From positions 1,054,001 to 1,118,000 of the forward strand of contig JAHDYR010000005.1 in the NCBI GenBank assembly GCA_019828565.1: 64,000 nucleotides of DNA, written 5' to 3'. This document shows positions 19,097 through 27,285 of this stretch, in pieces. The DNA is from Carpediemonas membranifera (lineage: Eukaryota > Fornicata). The first letter of the stretch is position 1; each line of letters starts with the position of its first letter. Made by a program: the position numbers and the translations under genes. The notes beneath the pieces are model-generated. The model ran no database searches. It was not told the DNA's origin and was given only the letters and a program-made list of their open reading frames with translations.

Positions 19097-20100
19097 TTAT
19101 TCACTCTTGCCTTGAGTCATGCGCGCAGTGTGGAAGCGCTTACGGGCGGGGTTGGACTTGGTCTTCCGCTTGCGGGGCTGCGGCTTGACCTGCAGTATTT
19201 TGAACTGCTCCACCTTTCGAGCGAGGTAGTGAGGGTCATCTATGGCGAGACTCTTGAAGCGAGCAATCGGGTGCTCCTCTTCATCGGCCTCAAAGTAGGT
19301 CTCGCCATAATCGATGCGCAAGAACTCGCCGCGAACGATGTTGGCAGTGGCCCTGACCGATATCACTGGCAGGCCATCCACCAAGACGTCCACGAACTCA
19401 CAGTTGACATCGTCAGGGCTGTGGTTAATCAGGTGGACACCCGCTGCGGCCGACATGGCATCGACGGCGACCTGACTGTCAGCGAATGACATGCTGTGTA
19501 ATGGTAATGGAATATGCGAAACAAACACCATCTGGCCGTTGTTGCTGGCCGTCTCAGCATCGGGAATCAGCTTCCCGAAGTATATGCCGAGACATGTGCC
19601 AGCTGAGATATCCTCAGTGGCAATCATGCCTCGGCCGACGCTCTGCGTCCGATTGAGGGCCGGATGGTCGGGCTCCTGGGTCAGACGGGGGTCGCAACGG
19701 GTCTCGGATGAGATCCAGGCCGGAGCAGGAATGGCCTGAAGGCTTATCTCATCCGAAATCAGCCGCTTGACGTCCTGCAGGTCTGAACCCGGGTAAACAT
19801 GCGTCCACCTAGGGTGGACGTGCATGACGGACCCCTCGACGGAGTCCTCCTCGGCTTCAGACGAGCTGGATGAATGGGAAGGCGACTCGGGAGGCGGAGG
19901 AGGAGGAGAATCTTGCTCCTTACCATCCTCGGGCGACTCGGGAGGCGGAGGAGGAGGTGATGCTGCCGTTACAGTCGTTTCCGCAGGACGTTGATCCTGC
20001 GGAGAAGCAGATGACTCAAAAAGTCTTGTTGGGTGGATTTTGAGTCCTTCTCTTACCTACCGGTTGCTGCTTCCTTGCGGGCATCTTTTCTTCTCGCCAT
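19097..20100 (-). CDS. SET-domain protein 2, spliced
   Basis: Exon 1 is 20057-20100 and exon 2 is 19097-20024, giving 323 aa. The basic start (MARRKDARK) is followed by a Ser/Pro/Glu-rich linker with a duplicated Pro6-Glu-Ser unit, then a SET domain: GRGMIATEDI, LGIYFGKLIP, LINHS (the cofactor-pocket motif, intact) and LRIDYGETYF with the catalytic Tyr. The tail is basic. Unlike paralog 8624-9283, all key SET motifs are kept, so lysine methyltransferase activity is plausible. No pre-SET or post-SET cysteines seen. Confidence 0.8.
20025..20056 (-). other. 32-nt spliceosomal intron
   Basis: On the minus strand GTAAGA...AACAAG. Among tested acceptors this one joins the ATG at 20100 to the long SET frame without a stop; a 60-nt alternative ending CCGCAG gives the wrong frame. 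Confidence 0.7.
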
Positions 20101-20257
20101 ATCTTCGTTCTCTTTTTTTCTCGCAACTCCCGATCCGAAGAACAGGCGCATCGCTGATCAGATCCGAACAATACTGCAGTAGCATGCATAAATAGTGTAG
20201 CAATGAAGGTATACCTCTTTACTTGGATCAAAAGCTTGTCCTTTGCTTCAAATCAAA

Positions 20258-20288
20258 ATGTGCCATTCATGAAAAAAAAATGGCACAT
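20258..20288. repeat. Hairpin before the CHAT-like gene
   Basis: atgtgcca / tggcacat arms around an A-rich loop. Inverse copy of 15263-15294. It ends 5 bp before the ATG at 20294. Confidence 0.7.
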
Positions 20289-20293
20289 TGCAA

Positions 20294-21298
20294 ATGGACG
20301 AGAAATACGGAGAATTCGGCACGCGACGCATCAGTAAGGACCAAGAAGTCTTTGAATGTGTCTGTGGTAAGGTTCAGCTCAGGCGTGGACATCGCGGGAT
20401 CGGTTTCAAGTCTTCTTCCTCTCACGAGTGTCCTTTTACAACAGAGAAGTTGATTAACCGACGGGTGCTAATCACCATCGAGCCGCTGCATGGTTTCGAG
20501 ACCCCGACTCAGCCCTACCCCGTCTTCCGCGTGGAAAGTCTTGCCAACTCATCTGGCTATCATTTCAAGCTCAAGACGGCTCTAGAGCTCGTTGATGATG
20601 AGTGGCTGACTGCCGTTGCCCGCACCTTTAAGTCTACGTCCCATCTGGCCGAGGTACTTGAGGAGTTGGCGTCGCAGTACTCTAACTTCGACACTTACTG
20701 GGTGATATCGGGTCATTCTGATACAGAAACGTCGCGTATGATCATTGATACGTCTACGAACGAGTTTCTGTATCACCATGATCTGGTCCAGCTCATCCTC
20801 AGGTCATTCGAGAGCCCTTCCTTGGTGAGATCGACGCGTGTGCGTCTGATTTACTTTGCCACCTGCTCCGGACTCGACAGATCTGAGGAGTCTCAGCTGT
20901 GCAGTGCTATTTCGACAGCCAAGTACAAGAACACATGCATTATCCTCACTCCTGAGAAGGTTCTGGCGCATGAGCTTGTTCTCCAGGACGCCTATTGGCT
21001 CTACCGCGTGACATGCCTCGACAATCCTCTTTTCTTTCTGACGAAGTACTTCTCTGGCTATCGTTTCGCGCCTGGCTCAGCAGGAAGACGGATTATAGCC
21101 AATGGTTCCTTGTCATTTCCCAACGAGGCCAGGGTCATCATGTCTGAGACTAGCTATGCCCGGCCCATTCCTCTTCCTGAAATGCAAGACATCGTTTCTG
21201 ATGTCAACGAGTATGACCCGTTAAGAACCGACCAGAGAAGACTTATGAATGATCGATACATAAGCATGATGACCCGTGCGCTTGAGAGAGACGTGTAG
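20294..21298 (+). CDS. CHAT/caspase-like (clan CD) peptidase candidate
   Basis: 334 aa from ATG 20294. The central region has a His-Cys dyad in the right setting: YWVISGHSD (His141) and, about 50 residues on, RLIYFATCSG (Cys191), each at the end of a predicted beta-strand, as in CHAT domains and caspases. The N-terminus has a CVCG...H...C cluster that may bind zinc. CHAT proteases often act in programmed cell death or defence by cutting a partner protein; no partner is obvious here. The fold call rests on motifs only. Confidence 0.6.
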   Translation: MDEKYGEFGTRRISKDQEVFECVCGKVQLRRGHRGIGFKSSSSHECPFTTEKLINRRVLITIEPLHGFETPTQPYPVFRVESLANSSGYHFKLKTALELVDDEWLTAVARTFKSTSHLAEVLEELASQYSNFDTYWVISGHSDTETSRMIIDTSTNEFLYHHDLVQLILRSFESPSLVRSTRVRLIYFATCSGLDRSEESQLCSAISTAKYKNTCIILTPEKVLAHELVLQDAYWLYRVTCLDNPLFFLTKYFSGYRFAPGSAGRRIIANGSLSFPNEARVIMSETSYARPIPLPEMQDIVSDVNEYDPLRTDQRRLMNDRYISMMTRALERDV

Positions 21299-21341
21299 TA
21301 AACAGATATATATACAATTTATGATCATCTCTCACTAAACA

Positions 21342-22052
21342 CTAAACAATCGGTCTCATGCCCTCTACTCGCTTATAGACAACCTTACATTTGCTGCAGA
21401 GGGGAACGATGTACAACTTGCCATCAATGGTGTACTGCACTTCCTCAGAGCAATGCTCACAGTACCACCAGTGACAGCCTCGGCAGCAAAGAAGAGTAGA
21501 AGCCTGTTCTTCTGCTTTCTTCGTGTTCTTGGATCTTAGGCCCTTTTTGCACGCCTGGCACTTGTTGCTAGAGCCGGTAATATAGCACGCGGGACAGTAG
21601 TCCTTCTTGCCCTTCGTCCTGACACATTGCTCGTGCAGGAAACCTTTGCAAGCACAGCATCTCCTGAACGTAGTGCCGTCTGGATTGAAGAACCACTCGG
21701 GGGTACCACACACAAGACATCCAAATAGCATTTTGCGCTGATGAAGGCTAAGGAAAGTCGTCTTACATGTCTCGGGTTCGGTAGGCGGGTCTCTCACACG
21801 GGTCTCTGAGACAACGTCGTTGATCAGGACCTTAATACGGTCAACAACAGCATCGGACACGTTGTTAGACACCTGCTGCAGATCGTCGTCACCAAGCCTG
21901 GGTCGCTTGGCTTCCTCGTCGTCAAAGACGATCTTCTTCCGAACCGGCACCGATCGATCTGTCGTTGACTGAGGTGTGTCTGCTTCATCACCAACACCAA
22001 GTGAAGACAGTTGCGTAGTCGACCGTATCGGTGGGATCTCTGCCTTGATCAT
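21342..22052 (-). CDS. PHD/RING-like zinc-finger protein
   Basis: 236 aa, ATG at 22052. The C-terminal half has three or more zinc clusters: CLVCG..C..C..FLHEQC (PHD-like C4HC3 spacing), CPAC...CQAC, and CCRGCHWWYCEHC...CSKC. A basic/acidic N-terminal region precedes them. PHD-type fingers read histone tails; paired clusters also occur in E3 ligases. The ATG overlaps the stop of 22049-22567 by 4 bp, so the two may be one gene split by an unrecognised intron, or a tightly packed pair. Confidence 0.75.
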   Translation of the reverse strand: MIKAEIPPIRSTTQLSSLGVGDEADTPQSTTDRSVPVRKKIVFDDEEAKRPRLGDDDLQQVSNNVSDAVVDRIKVLINDVVSETRVRDPPTEPETCKTTFLSLHQRKMLFGCLVCGTPEWFFNPDGTTFRRCCACKGFLHEQCVRTKGKKDYCPACYITGSSNKCQACKKGLRSKNTKKAEEQASTLLCCRGCHWWYCEHCSEEVQYTIDGKLYIVPLCSKCKVVYKRVEGMRPIV

Positions 22053-22567
22053 CGTAGTCGGGGGTCGATTTGACCGTTGCCTTTTTGCTTGACAGGCTTA
22101 TATCTCACCCGGTTGATCACAGGCAAGTTCTCAAGGCTGATTGAGTCGGAAACATCGTTCAGTCCAGCATCTGAGAGAACTTCTGAGAGCATCTGGCGGA
22201 ACTCGGCATGGCAGGGCTGACTACGGACAGCAATGTGCTGCATGACAGAGCCATTGTACTCCGCAGAGGGTCTAACTGCTGTTATAAACGTAGTAACGCC
22301 GACAACAGTCGTCCGCCTGACCTGTTCCCGGAGTTCAATTGACTTGAACCCAGGGCATTCGGCGGCGACCCTGCGCTGGACCTCCAGAAGTACCTTATGG
22401 ATGTCGCGTGCACTCAAGCCGAGGTCAGTTGCCTCGTCGTCCTCAAATACTGAAGAAACAACGGCTGTAACAAATGAACGACGGAGATTTGCGAGCTTAC
22501 TGTTGCCATACTGTCTGATGGGGGGCGTAGCAGCAATAGGTTCTGGTACAGACACTTCTGAATTCAT
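22049..22567 (-). CDS. Unknown protein, upstream partner of the zinc-finger gene
   Basis: 172 aa, ATG at 22567. Helical, no domain recognised. The last codons overlap the start of the zinc-finger gene (ATGA). A 65-nt GTGAGA...TCAAG intron could fuse the two in frame, but that is twice the size of the other introns here, so I leave them separate. Confidence 0.65.
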   Translation of the reverse strand: MNSEVSVPEPIAATPPIRQYGNSKLANLRRSFVTAVVSSVFEDDEATDLGLSARDIHKVLLEVQRRVAAECPGFKSIELREQVRRTTVVGVTTFITAVRPSAEYNGSVMQHIAVRSQPCHAEFRQMLSEVLSDAGLNDVSDSISLENLPVINRVRYKPVKQKGNGQIDPRLR

Positions 22568-22662
22568 GAGAATTTCTATCCAAGCTGTTTACGTTGTTAC
22601 ATTTGTCTATTTACGTAGACTCCTGGCATTGACAATACCTAAAACTGCGACATTTGTCGATC

Positions 22663-22878
22663 ATGATTCGAGCAACTAGCCACCAAAAGGTAGAAACGGT
22701 AACGTCAGGGCTCGTGGAAGTTGCCAAAGTACAAGATTCTTACAAAATAATCCGAAAAACTGCTCAGGGCTTGCGAAAGGAAGAAGAAATCAACAAAAGG
22801 GTGAATGACACAGAGTTTCTGCTGCAAGAGATACGCGATTTGTTTATAGATGCCATACAGACGATGAGGGACAAGTAA
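22663..22878 (+). CDS. Small coiled-coil protein, hypothetical
   Basis: 71 aa from ATG 22663. Highly charged helical sequence (KTAQGLRKEEEINKRVND) with heptad-like spacing. Followed within 10 bp by a large palindrome that could end its transcript. No family recognised. Confidence 0.5.
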   Translation: MIRATSHQKVETVTSGLVEVAKVQDSYKIIRKTAQGLRKEEEINKRVNDTEFLLQEIRDLFIDAIQTMRDK

Positions 22879-22885
22879 AAATGAC

Positions 22886-22957
22886 ATTCACTAGCTTTGC
22901 TTCTCATTTCACATATTCTTGTGAAATATGTGAAATGTGAAACAGATTCTAGTGAAT
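22886..22957. terminator. Nested palindrome at the edge of the gene cluster
   Basis: Outer arms attcactag/ctagtgaat (22886-22894, 22949-22957) and inner arms of 13 bp (22905-22917, 22925-22937). It is the last cluster-type feature before the retroelement region, which begins at about 22958. It may be a 3'-end hairpin or mark an integration boundary. Confidence 0.5.
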
Positions 22958-22958
22958 C

Positions 22959-23525
22959 TCATTTTTTCTTGCACTTTTTGGAGTATCTCCAGGGTATCTC
23001 CCGGGAGACTCTAGCCATTCTTACAGTATGCTCGTCCTTCTCCTCCCTTCCGTGGCCGACCGGTGGGCCATACACGTTGATCACCAGGATGTCCCTATGG
23101 GTTCTGAGTATGCTCACCTGTATCCTCCCTGATAAGCTATCTGTGATGCCTACGTCCCAGCTCCCTCTTGCTCTTGGGTTGATGATTGTGCCCACTCCTT
23201 CTCTAGTACCCCTCGTCCTGGGCGTCCGGCTACTGCTCCCTGCTATGCCCAGCTGGGCATCTATTCGGCGCTGGCTTTGGGCTTCTTTCTTCCTCCTCTC
23301 GTTGTCCATAGCTAGCTCCTCCTCTGTTTCCTTCCCTGCCATTGCGTAGTCGAAGTCTATGAAGTTGTGTACCCTCGTATTCGCCGTCCTCCACGTTTCT
23401 TGGATGCATACTGCATCTGTGTCGCTCAGTTTCATCCTTATAGCCGTTGCCATTGAGGCCGTGAAGTCCTTTCCCTTCCCGATGTGTCCCTCAGTGTTCA
23501 GGCTCGCTATCTTGATCGTTTCCAT
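22959..23525 (-). pseudogene. LINE apurinic-type endonuclease, truncated
   Basis: 188 codons, ATG at 23525. N-terminal APE-type endonuclease motifs: KIASLNTEGH (Asn), DAVCIQETW (metal-binding Glu), GVGTIINPRARG, and VINVYGPP. The later motifs (catalytic Asp-x-Asn and Ser-Asp-His) and the RT are absent because the frame ends in unrelated sequence at about 22965. In an intact element this domain nicks target DNA to prime reverse transcription. Confidence 0.8.
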
Positions 23526-23747
23526 TCTTGTACTCCGTCTTTCCTATCCTGCGAATTTTCGGAAATTCCCTGCAATCTGCCCTTGTCCCGTCACGGGGCC
23601 TTCGTGCCGGCTCCGGTTACCCATGGCGGGCCAACTATGGGTTACCCTGGTGACCATCCTTACCTTCGGGCAGGGATACTTAGGAGGGGGCGCATTGGCG
23701 TGACCCCCCTTTGGCTGCCGCCACAGCCCACCGGCAGTGCATTTCAG

Positions 23748-23966
23748 CTAATGCCGGACCCTGGGTGGGAGCCAGGGTTGGATTAAAAGAAAAGAACTGA
23801 CAACTGTCACTATCACTCTCAAAGAATACCACTTTACCCTGCTTAATCGGTCTCCCGTTGAGTTGCCACTGTCACTGCCATCATCGCTCTGGTTCTCGGT
23901 TGCCATCCCCTGTTGTTGCTGCATGGTCTTCATCACCGTTGACACGATCTGGGCCACTAGCTCCAT
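23748..23966 (-). pseudogene. Possible tail fragment of the LINE-like ORF1
   Basis: Short frame with MELVAQIVSTVMKTMQQQQG and an acidic Ser/Asp-rich stretch. Composition resembles the end of the 24067-24843 frame. It probably belongs to the same protein interrupted by a stop. Weak call. Confidence 0.25.
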
Positions 23967-24066
23967 CTGGTTTAGCTGTCTCGGCTTGCGAGACCTCTTT
24001 GTCCGAGTCCTCTTCTTGTGGCGGACTACCCTGTGCTCCTTGCCGGTACCCTGGTTTCCCTGGGTG

Positions 24067-24843
24067 TCAGCCGGTGCTGGGGTTGGCGTCGCCTGCTCCT
24101 CCTCCCCTGCTGTCCCTGGCCCTGAGTGCGAGAATCAGCTTCTTGGCTTCATCAAGTTCCTTCCTGAGTTCGTCCCTCTCCGCGTCGCTGTCACTCGACT
24201 GTCTGCTTCCAGCCTCGTAACGGGCGTCGCCGTCGAGCTTGCCCCTCTTTCCAGCCCCTGTGTAGCTCACCGCCCTGTCCTTGCCACTCCTCTTGCCGGT
24301 CCCATGAGGGGGTGAGCGGCGTCTGCTCTCTCCGGAGTCTCTGCCCTGATCGTCCCTGCGCTCTCTGTCCTCATGGTGAGGCCCGTCTTCCCAGCGTCCT
24401 CTGACCTCGCGGCGAGGCCCGTCGTCCCTGCGCTCTCTGTCCTCGTGGTGAGGCCTGACCTCTCTGCGCTCCCTGTCCTCATGGCGAGGCCCGTCGTCCC
24501 TGCGCTCTCTGTCCTCATGATGAGGCCTGACGTCCCTGCGCTCTCTGTCGCACCGATGGACGCCGTTGTTTCTGGGCTCTCTCTCGTCTCTGAGGGTTCC
24601 GTCGGCTCGGCGGTTGTTGGTATAGAGGTCATCTCGGCCTACTGGCCCGACCGGCGTGCCAATCATCTCGGTGAGCCGTCTGATAGATCCCTCTATGCCC
24701 ATGTCCGAGTAATCGACCGTGTAGGGTCTCTCCTCCTTTCCATCTCTTGACGGGATGTACTTAACCGTCGGCCTCTGGGTGATCTTGCAGTAATCCTCTG
24801 GCGGGATGGTCGTGGACACCACACGGGTCCCCACCTTCTTCAT
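24067..24843 (-). CDS. LINE-like ORF with charged 12-residue repeats
   Basis: 258 codons, ATG at 24843. Residues ~95-170 are imperfect repeats of a 12-residue unit like HEDRERRDDGPR, followed by an RS-type basic region and a coiled-coil-like helix (ELRKELDEAKKLIL). Such basic/acidic tracts bind RNA in LINE ORF1 proteins. It overlaps the helicase-like frame by 83 bp in another frame, so the two could be one protein broken by a frameshift. Confidence 0.55.
   Translation of the reverse strand: MKKVGTRVVSTTIPPEDYCKITQRPTVKYIPSRDGKEERPYTVDYSDMGIEGSIRRLTEMIGTPVGPVGRDDLYTNNRRADGTLRDEREPRNNGVHRCDRERRDVRPHHEDRERRDDGPRHEDRERREVRPHHEDRERRDDGPRREVRGRWEDGPHHEDRERRDDQGRDSGESRRRSPPHGTGKRSGKDRAVSYTGAGKRGKLDGDARYEAGSRQSSDSDAERDELRKELDEAKKLILALRARDSRGGGAGDANPSTG
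24340..24550. repeat. 36-bp minisatellite inside an ORF
   Basis: About five imperfect 36-bp units (core gtccctgcgctctctgtcct on the plus strand) encode the 12-residue charged repeats of the minus-strand frame. The unit keeps the frame. Confidence 0.75.
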
Positions 24844-26077
24844 CCGTCCCAGTGTCGTCTCTGACCCTGATACAGCCCCAGTCTCTCGGGATGAAGGCCG
24901 CTCTGATGGTTGCGCTATACCCTGGGGGTGCCCTGACGTTCGCTATGGCTTTCTCCTCGCGTCTGACGCTCTCTGCCAGGTCGTGGACTCCCGGCTGACC
25001 CTGATGAGCAGTATCCTCCCTTGAGGGCCACCAGCTGTAGACCATCGCGATGGTGACGATGTCCTCGTCCCTAGTAACTGCCCTGCCAGCTCTTCCCTGC
25101 AACATCAGTCTCTGAATGTGGGTCGTGTTCTCATGGATCGACCATATGGGGACTCTCGTGGTGACTCCTCTCTCCATGACCGTGGTTGGGGCCAATAGAA
25201 TGCCCTTCATACCCTTAATGACCTCGCTGAATCCGAAGCCGATCCCATAGCAGTGATCGTTGTCCGGGACCACTAGGATGCGGTCGCCCTCTTCCCTGCT
25301 TAGGTCCCTGCTGTTGCCGTACGGGTGCCCTCCGAAGATGTTGAAGGTCTCACGCCTGTACGCTACTCCGTTGCCTCCGCAGAGGTCGTCTCTGATCCCT
25401 GCGTCCCTGACCGTGTCATACATGCTGTTGAAAGCGTTACCCATCGCACTCTCCAGATCCGGCGTGCTCATCTTCTTCAGCATCATGCCCCACACCTTCG
25501 CCGCGAACAACGTTGCATCTGCCAGCGCACAATGGTAGCACCCTGCAGTGTGCCTGTGGTACGGACAGGCCCCCTTCGGGAGCTCCCTGCGCTGCCATTG
25601 GCTGGCCCATATATCTGCCATCTCCCTGTAGTTCTTGATCTCGTAGTTTGCCCTGTACTCTCTTGCCTTATCCGGGGCGAGCTCCTCGATGGCGTCGGCC
25701 AGCTCGCTATCGTCCACCAGCCTCATTCTAAAGAAGTCCCTGGTGTCCCTGTTGAGCCCGTTGACCTCGTTCGTCAGGAGGAACTTCTCCATGTGGACGC
25801 CCTTGGCATGAAGGACTAGCTTCCAGTTCTCCCTGGTCTCTCTGTCTCTCAGCTTGGCTGCGAGCCGCGTGGCCCACTCTCTAAATCTGCTGAAGTGCTG
25901 CTGATAGTCCATCGGCACCTCCCCTGTGTCCACTTCCACGAACGTCGCTGGGGGAATCCCCGTCACTGCCCACGTCGCGTATCTGCTCTGGTCCACCTTG
26001 TTGGCCGGCAGGTTGGGCTCATAGAAGAGGCCGTGGCCATGGCCAACGACCTCCCCCGTCTCGACGTCCACTAGCAC
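24761..26077 (-). CDS. Superfamily-2 helicase-like region
   Basis: 438 codons; the listed start is a GTG, so it is probably entered from the upstream frame. Near residues 290-350: ILVVPDND, then ILLAPTTVMERGVTT and QRLMLQGRAGRAV, which fit SF2 motifs V and VI (Q..GR.GR) of DExH/viral NS3-type helicases. A CPYH...CYHC cluster upstream may bind zinc. No Walker A or DExH motif is visible, so only the C-terminal RecA-like half is supported. Its place in a LINE-like element is unusual. Confidence 0.5.
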   Translation of the reverse strand: MLVDVETGEVVGHGHGLFYEPNLPANKVDQSRYATWAVTGIPPATFVEVDTGEVPMDYQQHFSRFREWATRLAAKLRDRETRENWKLVLHAKGVHMEKFLLTNEVNGLNRDTRDFFRMRLVDDSELADAIEELAPDKAREYRANYEIKNYREMADIWASQWQRRELPKGACPYHRHTAGCYHCALADATLFAAKVWGMMLKKMSTPDLESAMGNAFNSMYDTVRDAGIRDDLCGGNGVAYRRETFNIFGGHPYGNSRDLSREEGDRILVVPDNDHCYGIGFGFSEVIKGMKGILLAPTTVMERGVTTRVPIWSIHENTTHIQRLMLQGRAGRAVTRDEDIVTIAMVYSWWPSREDTAHQGQPGVHDLAESVRREEKAIANVRAPPGYSATIRAAFIPRDWGCIRVRDDTGTDEEGGDPCGVHDHPARGLLQDHPEADG

Positions 26078-27285
26078 GAGCCCCCCTCTGTCGGCACCGC
26101 ACTGATCCCTGCCCTCTCACTCCCAGGATCTCCACACTCGAAGTCGATAGAACCGAGGATGAGCTTCTTCTGACCCTGACTCTGCAATGCCTCCGGTAGG
26201 CTCCCTGCTGATGCACTTCCCTCTGATGCTCGGGGTATGCTCTCTTCTTCCTGCTGATCAAGCTCGGCTCCAAGGCCCCTTCTGGCGCTCACTCCTTCCG
26301 CTTGTGTCAACACGACCTTGGGTTTGGGGTCTTCCTCTTGGCTGGTCTGTGCGCCGCTCTCGTTGTCTGACTCTTCTTCCCTGTCCCTCTTTTGGCGGCG
26401 GCTGGTGGCATTGATCACCCTGGCCCTGACGTCAGAGAAGACGAGCTTGTTGCTGAGCGGCGTCTCCTGTCCTTGTGCCCTTATTGCGCCTCTGCCCTCC
26501 GTGTTGACTCCTGTCTTGCACCAAGCTGCCTGCCAGACCGCCGGCGCCTCCGGGGCCTGCAACCTGAGGATGTCCCTGCCTTCCTCCATGAATCTGGTGA
26601 TCTGCCATGCTTTGCAATCTCTGATGTCGATGAGGACCTTGTAGGTGCCATCGTCCTGCTCCATAGCGATCCTGGTGACCAGGCCCTGGTTAGTGGGGTC
26701 CCACACCTCCTCTCCTGCGATGGCCTCGACGGCTTTCTCATCTCCATACCCTGATGTGAGCGTGAATGTGCCCGTCTCTCTGCCCTCAATGCTGTCTCTC
26801 TCACTGTCCCACTCGATGTTGCTCTGTTCTCTCGGTTGGAGGATGGCCTCTTCGATCTTGTGGTCGGAAGGCCACTTGCTCATGTCCCTGTGCCCTGGTT
26901 GGATGGTGACGTTCTCCTTGGCCTCTGCTAGGCGCCGTTCTTCGTCCTCTCTCGGGTCTAAGGCCTCTGTCATTGCGTAGAAGATGTCTCGAAGCCCTAG
27001 GATTCCGTTGGGGTTACGGAGGATCTCGTCTCTGTTGTTGGTGATCCCTGCGGCACGTAGCACTCTCCTCGCATTCAGTATCACCTCTTTTCGTGCTCTG
27101 GAGCTAGCTCCGAACGATCTCCCTGAAAAATCTTCTGCGCGACGCAGTAGTAGCGTTCTGGTGCCCTTCTCTTCCATCAAGTAGTCCGTTAGTAGCTCTC
27201 TAATCGTGTCCCACTCTTTTTGAGCGGATTCCCTGATCTTATCTGGTATCTCCACTCTCATCTGGTTGTTCTCTTTTCCCTGCAT
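26071..27285 (-). CDS. First ORF of the LINE-like element
   Basis: 404 codons, ATG at 27285. Helical N-terminus (IRESAQKEWDTIRELL), then acidic and Gln/Ser-rich C-terminus. No domain recognised. It ends 7 bp into the helicase-like frame at a run of six G residues, where a one-base slip would fuse the frames; this may be programmed or a mutation. Confidence 0.6.
   Translation of the reverse strand: MQGKENNQMRVEIPDKIRESAQKEWDTIRELLTDYLMEEKGTRTLLLRRAEDFSGRSFGASSRARKEVILNARRVLRAAGITNNRDEILRNPNGILGLRDIFYAMTEALDPREDEERRLAEAKENVTIQPGHRDMSKWPSDHKIEEAILQPREQSNIEWDSERDSIEGRETGTFTLTSGYGDEKAVEAIAGEEVWDPTNQGLVTRIAMEQDDGTYKVLIDIRDCKAWQITRFMEEGRDILRLQAPEAPAVWQAAWCKTGVNTEGRGAIRAQGQETPLSNKLVFSDVRARVINATSRRQKRDREEESDNESGAQTSQEEDPKPKVVLTQAEGVSARRGLGAELDQQEEESIPRASEGSASAGSLPEALQSQGQKKLILGSIDFECGDPGSERAGISAVPTEGGSC

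Noticed and set aside
22049-22110. 65-nt intron fusing the 22049-22567 and 21342-22052 frames
   Set aside because: It would keep frame, but it is twice the length of the other introns and has no independent support.
22959-27285. Helentron/Helitron (helicase plus endonuclease)
   Set aside because: Helitron helicases are PIF1-type SF1 with a Rep HUH motif. The motifs here are SF2-like and no HUH was found.
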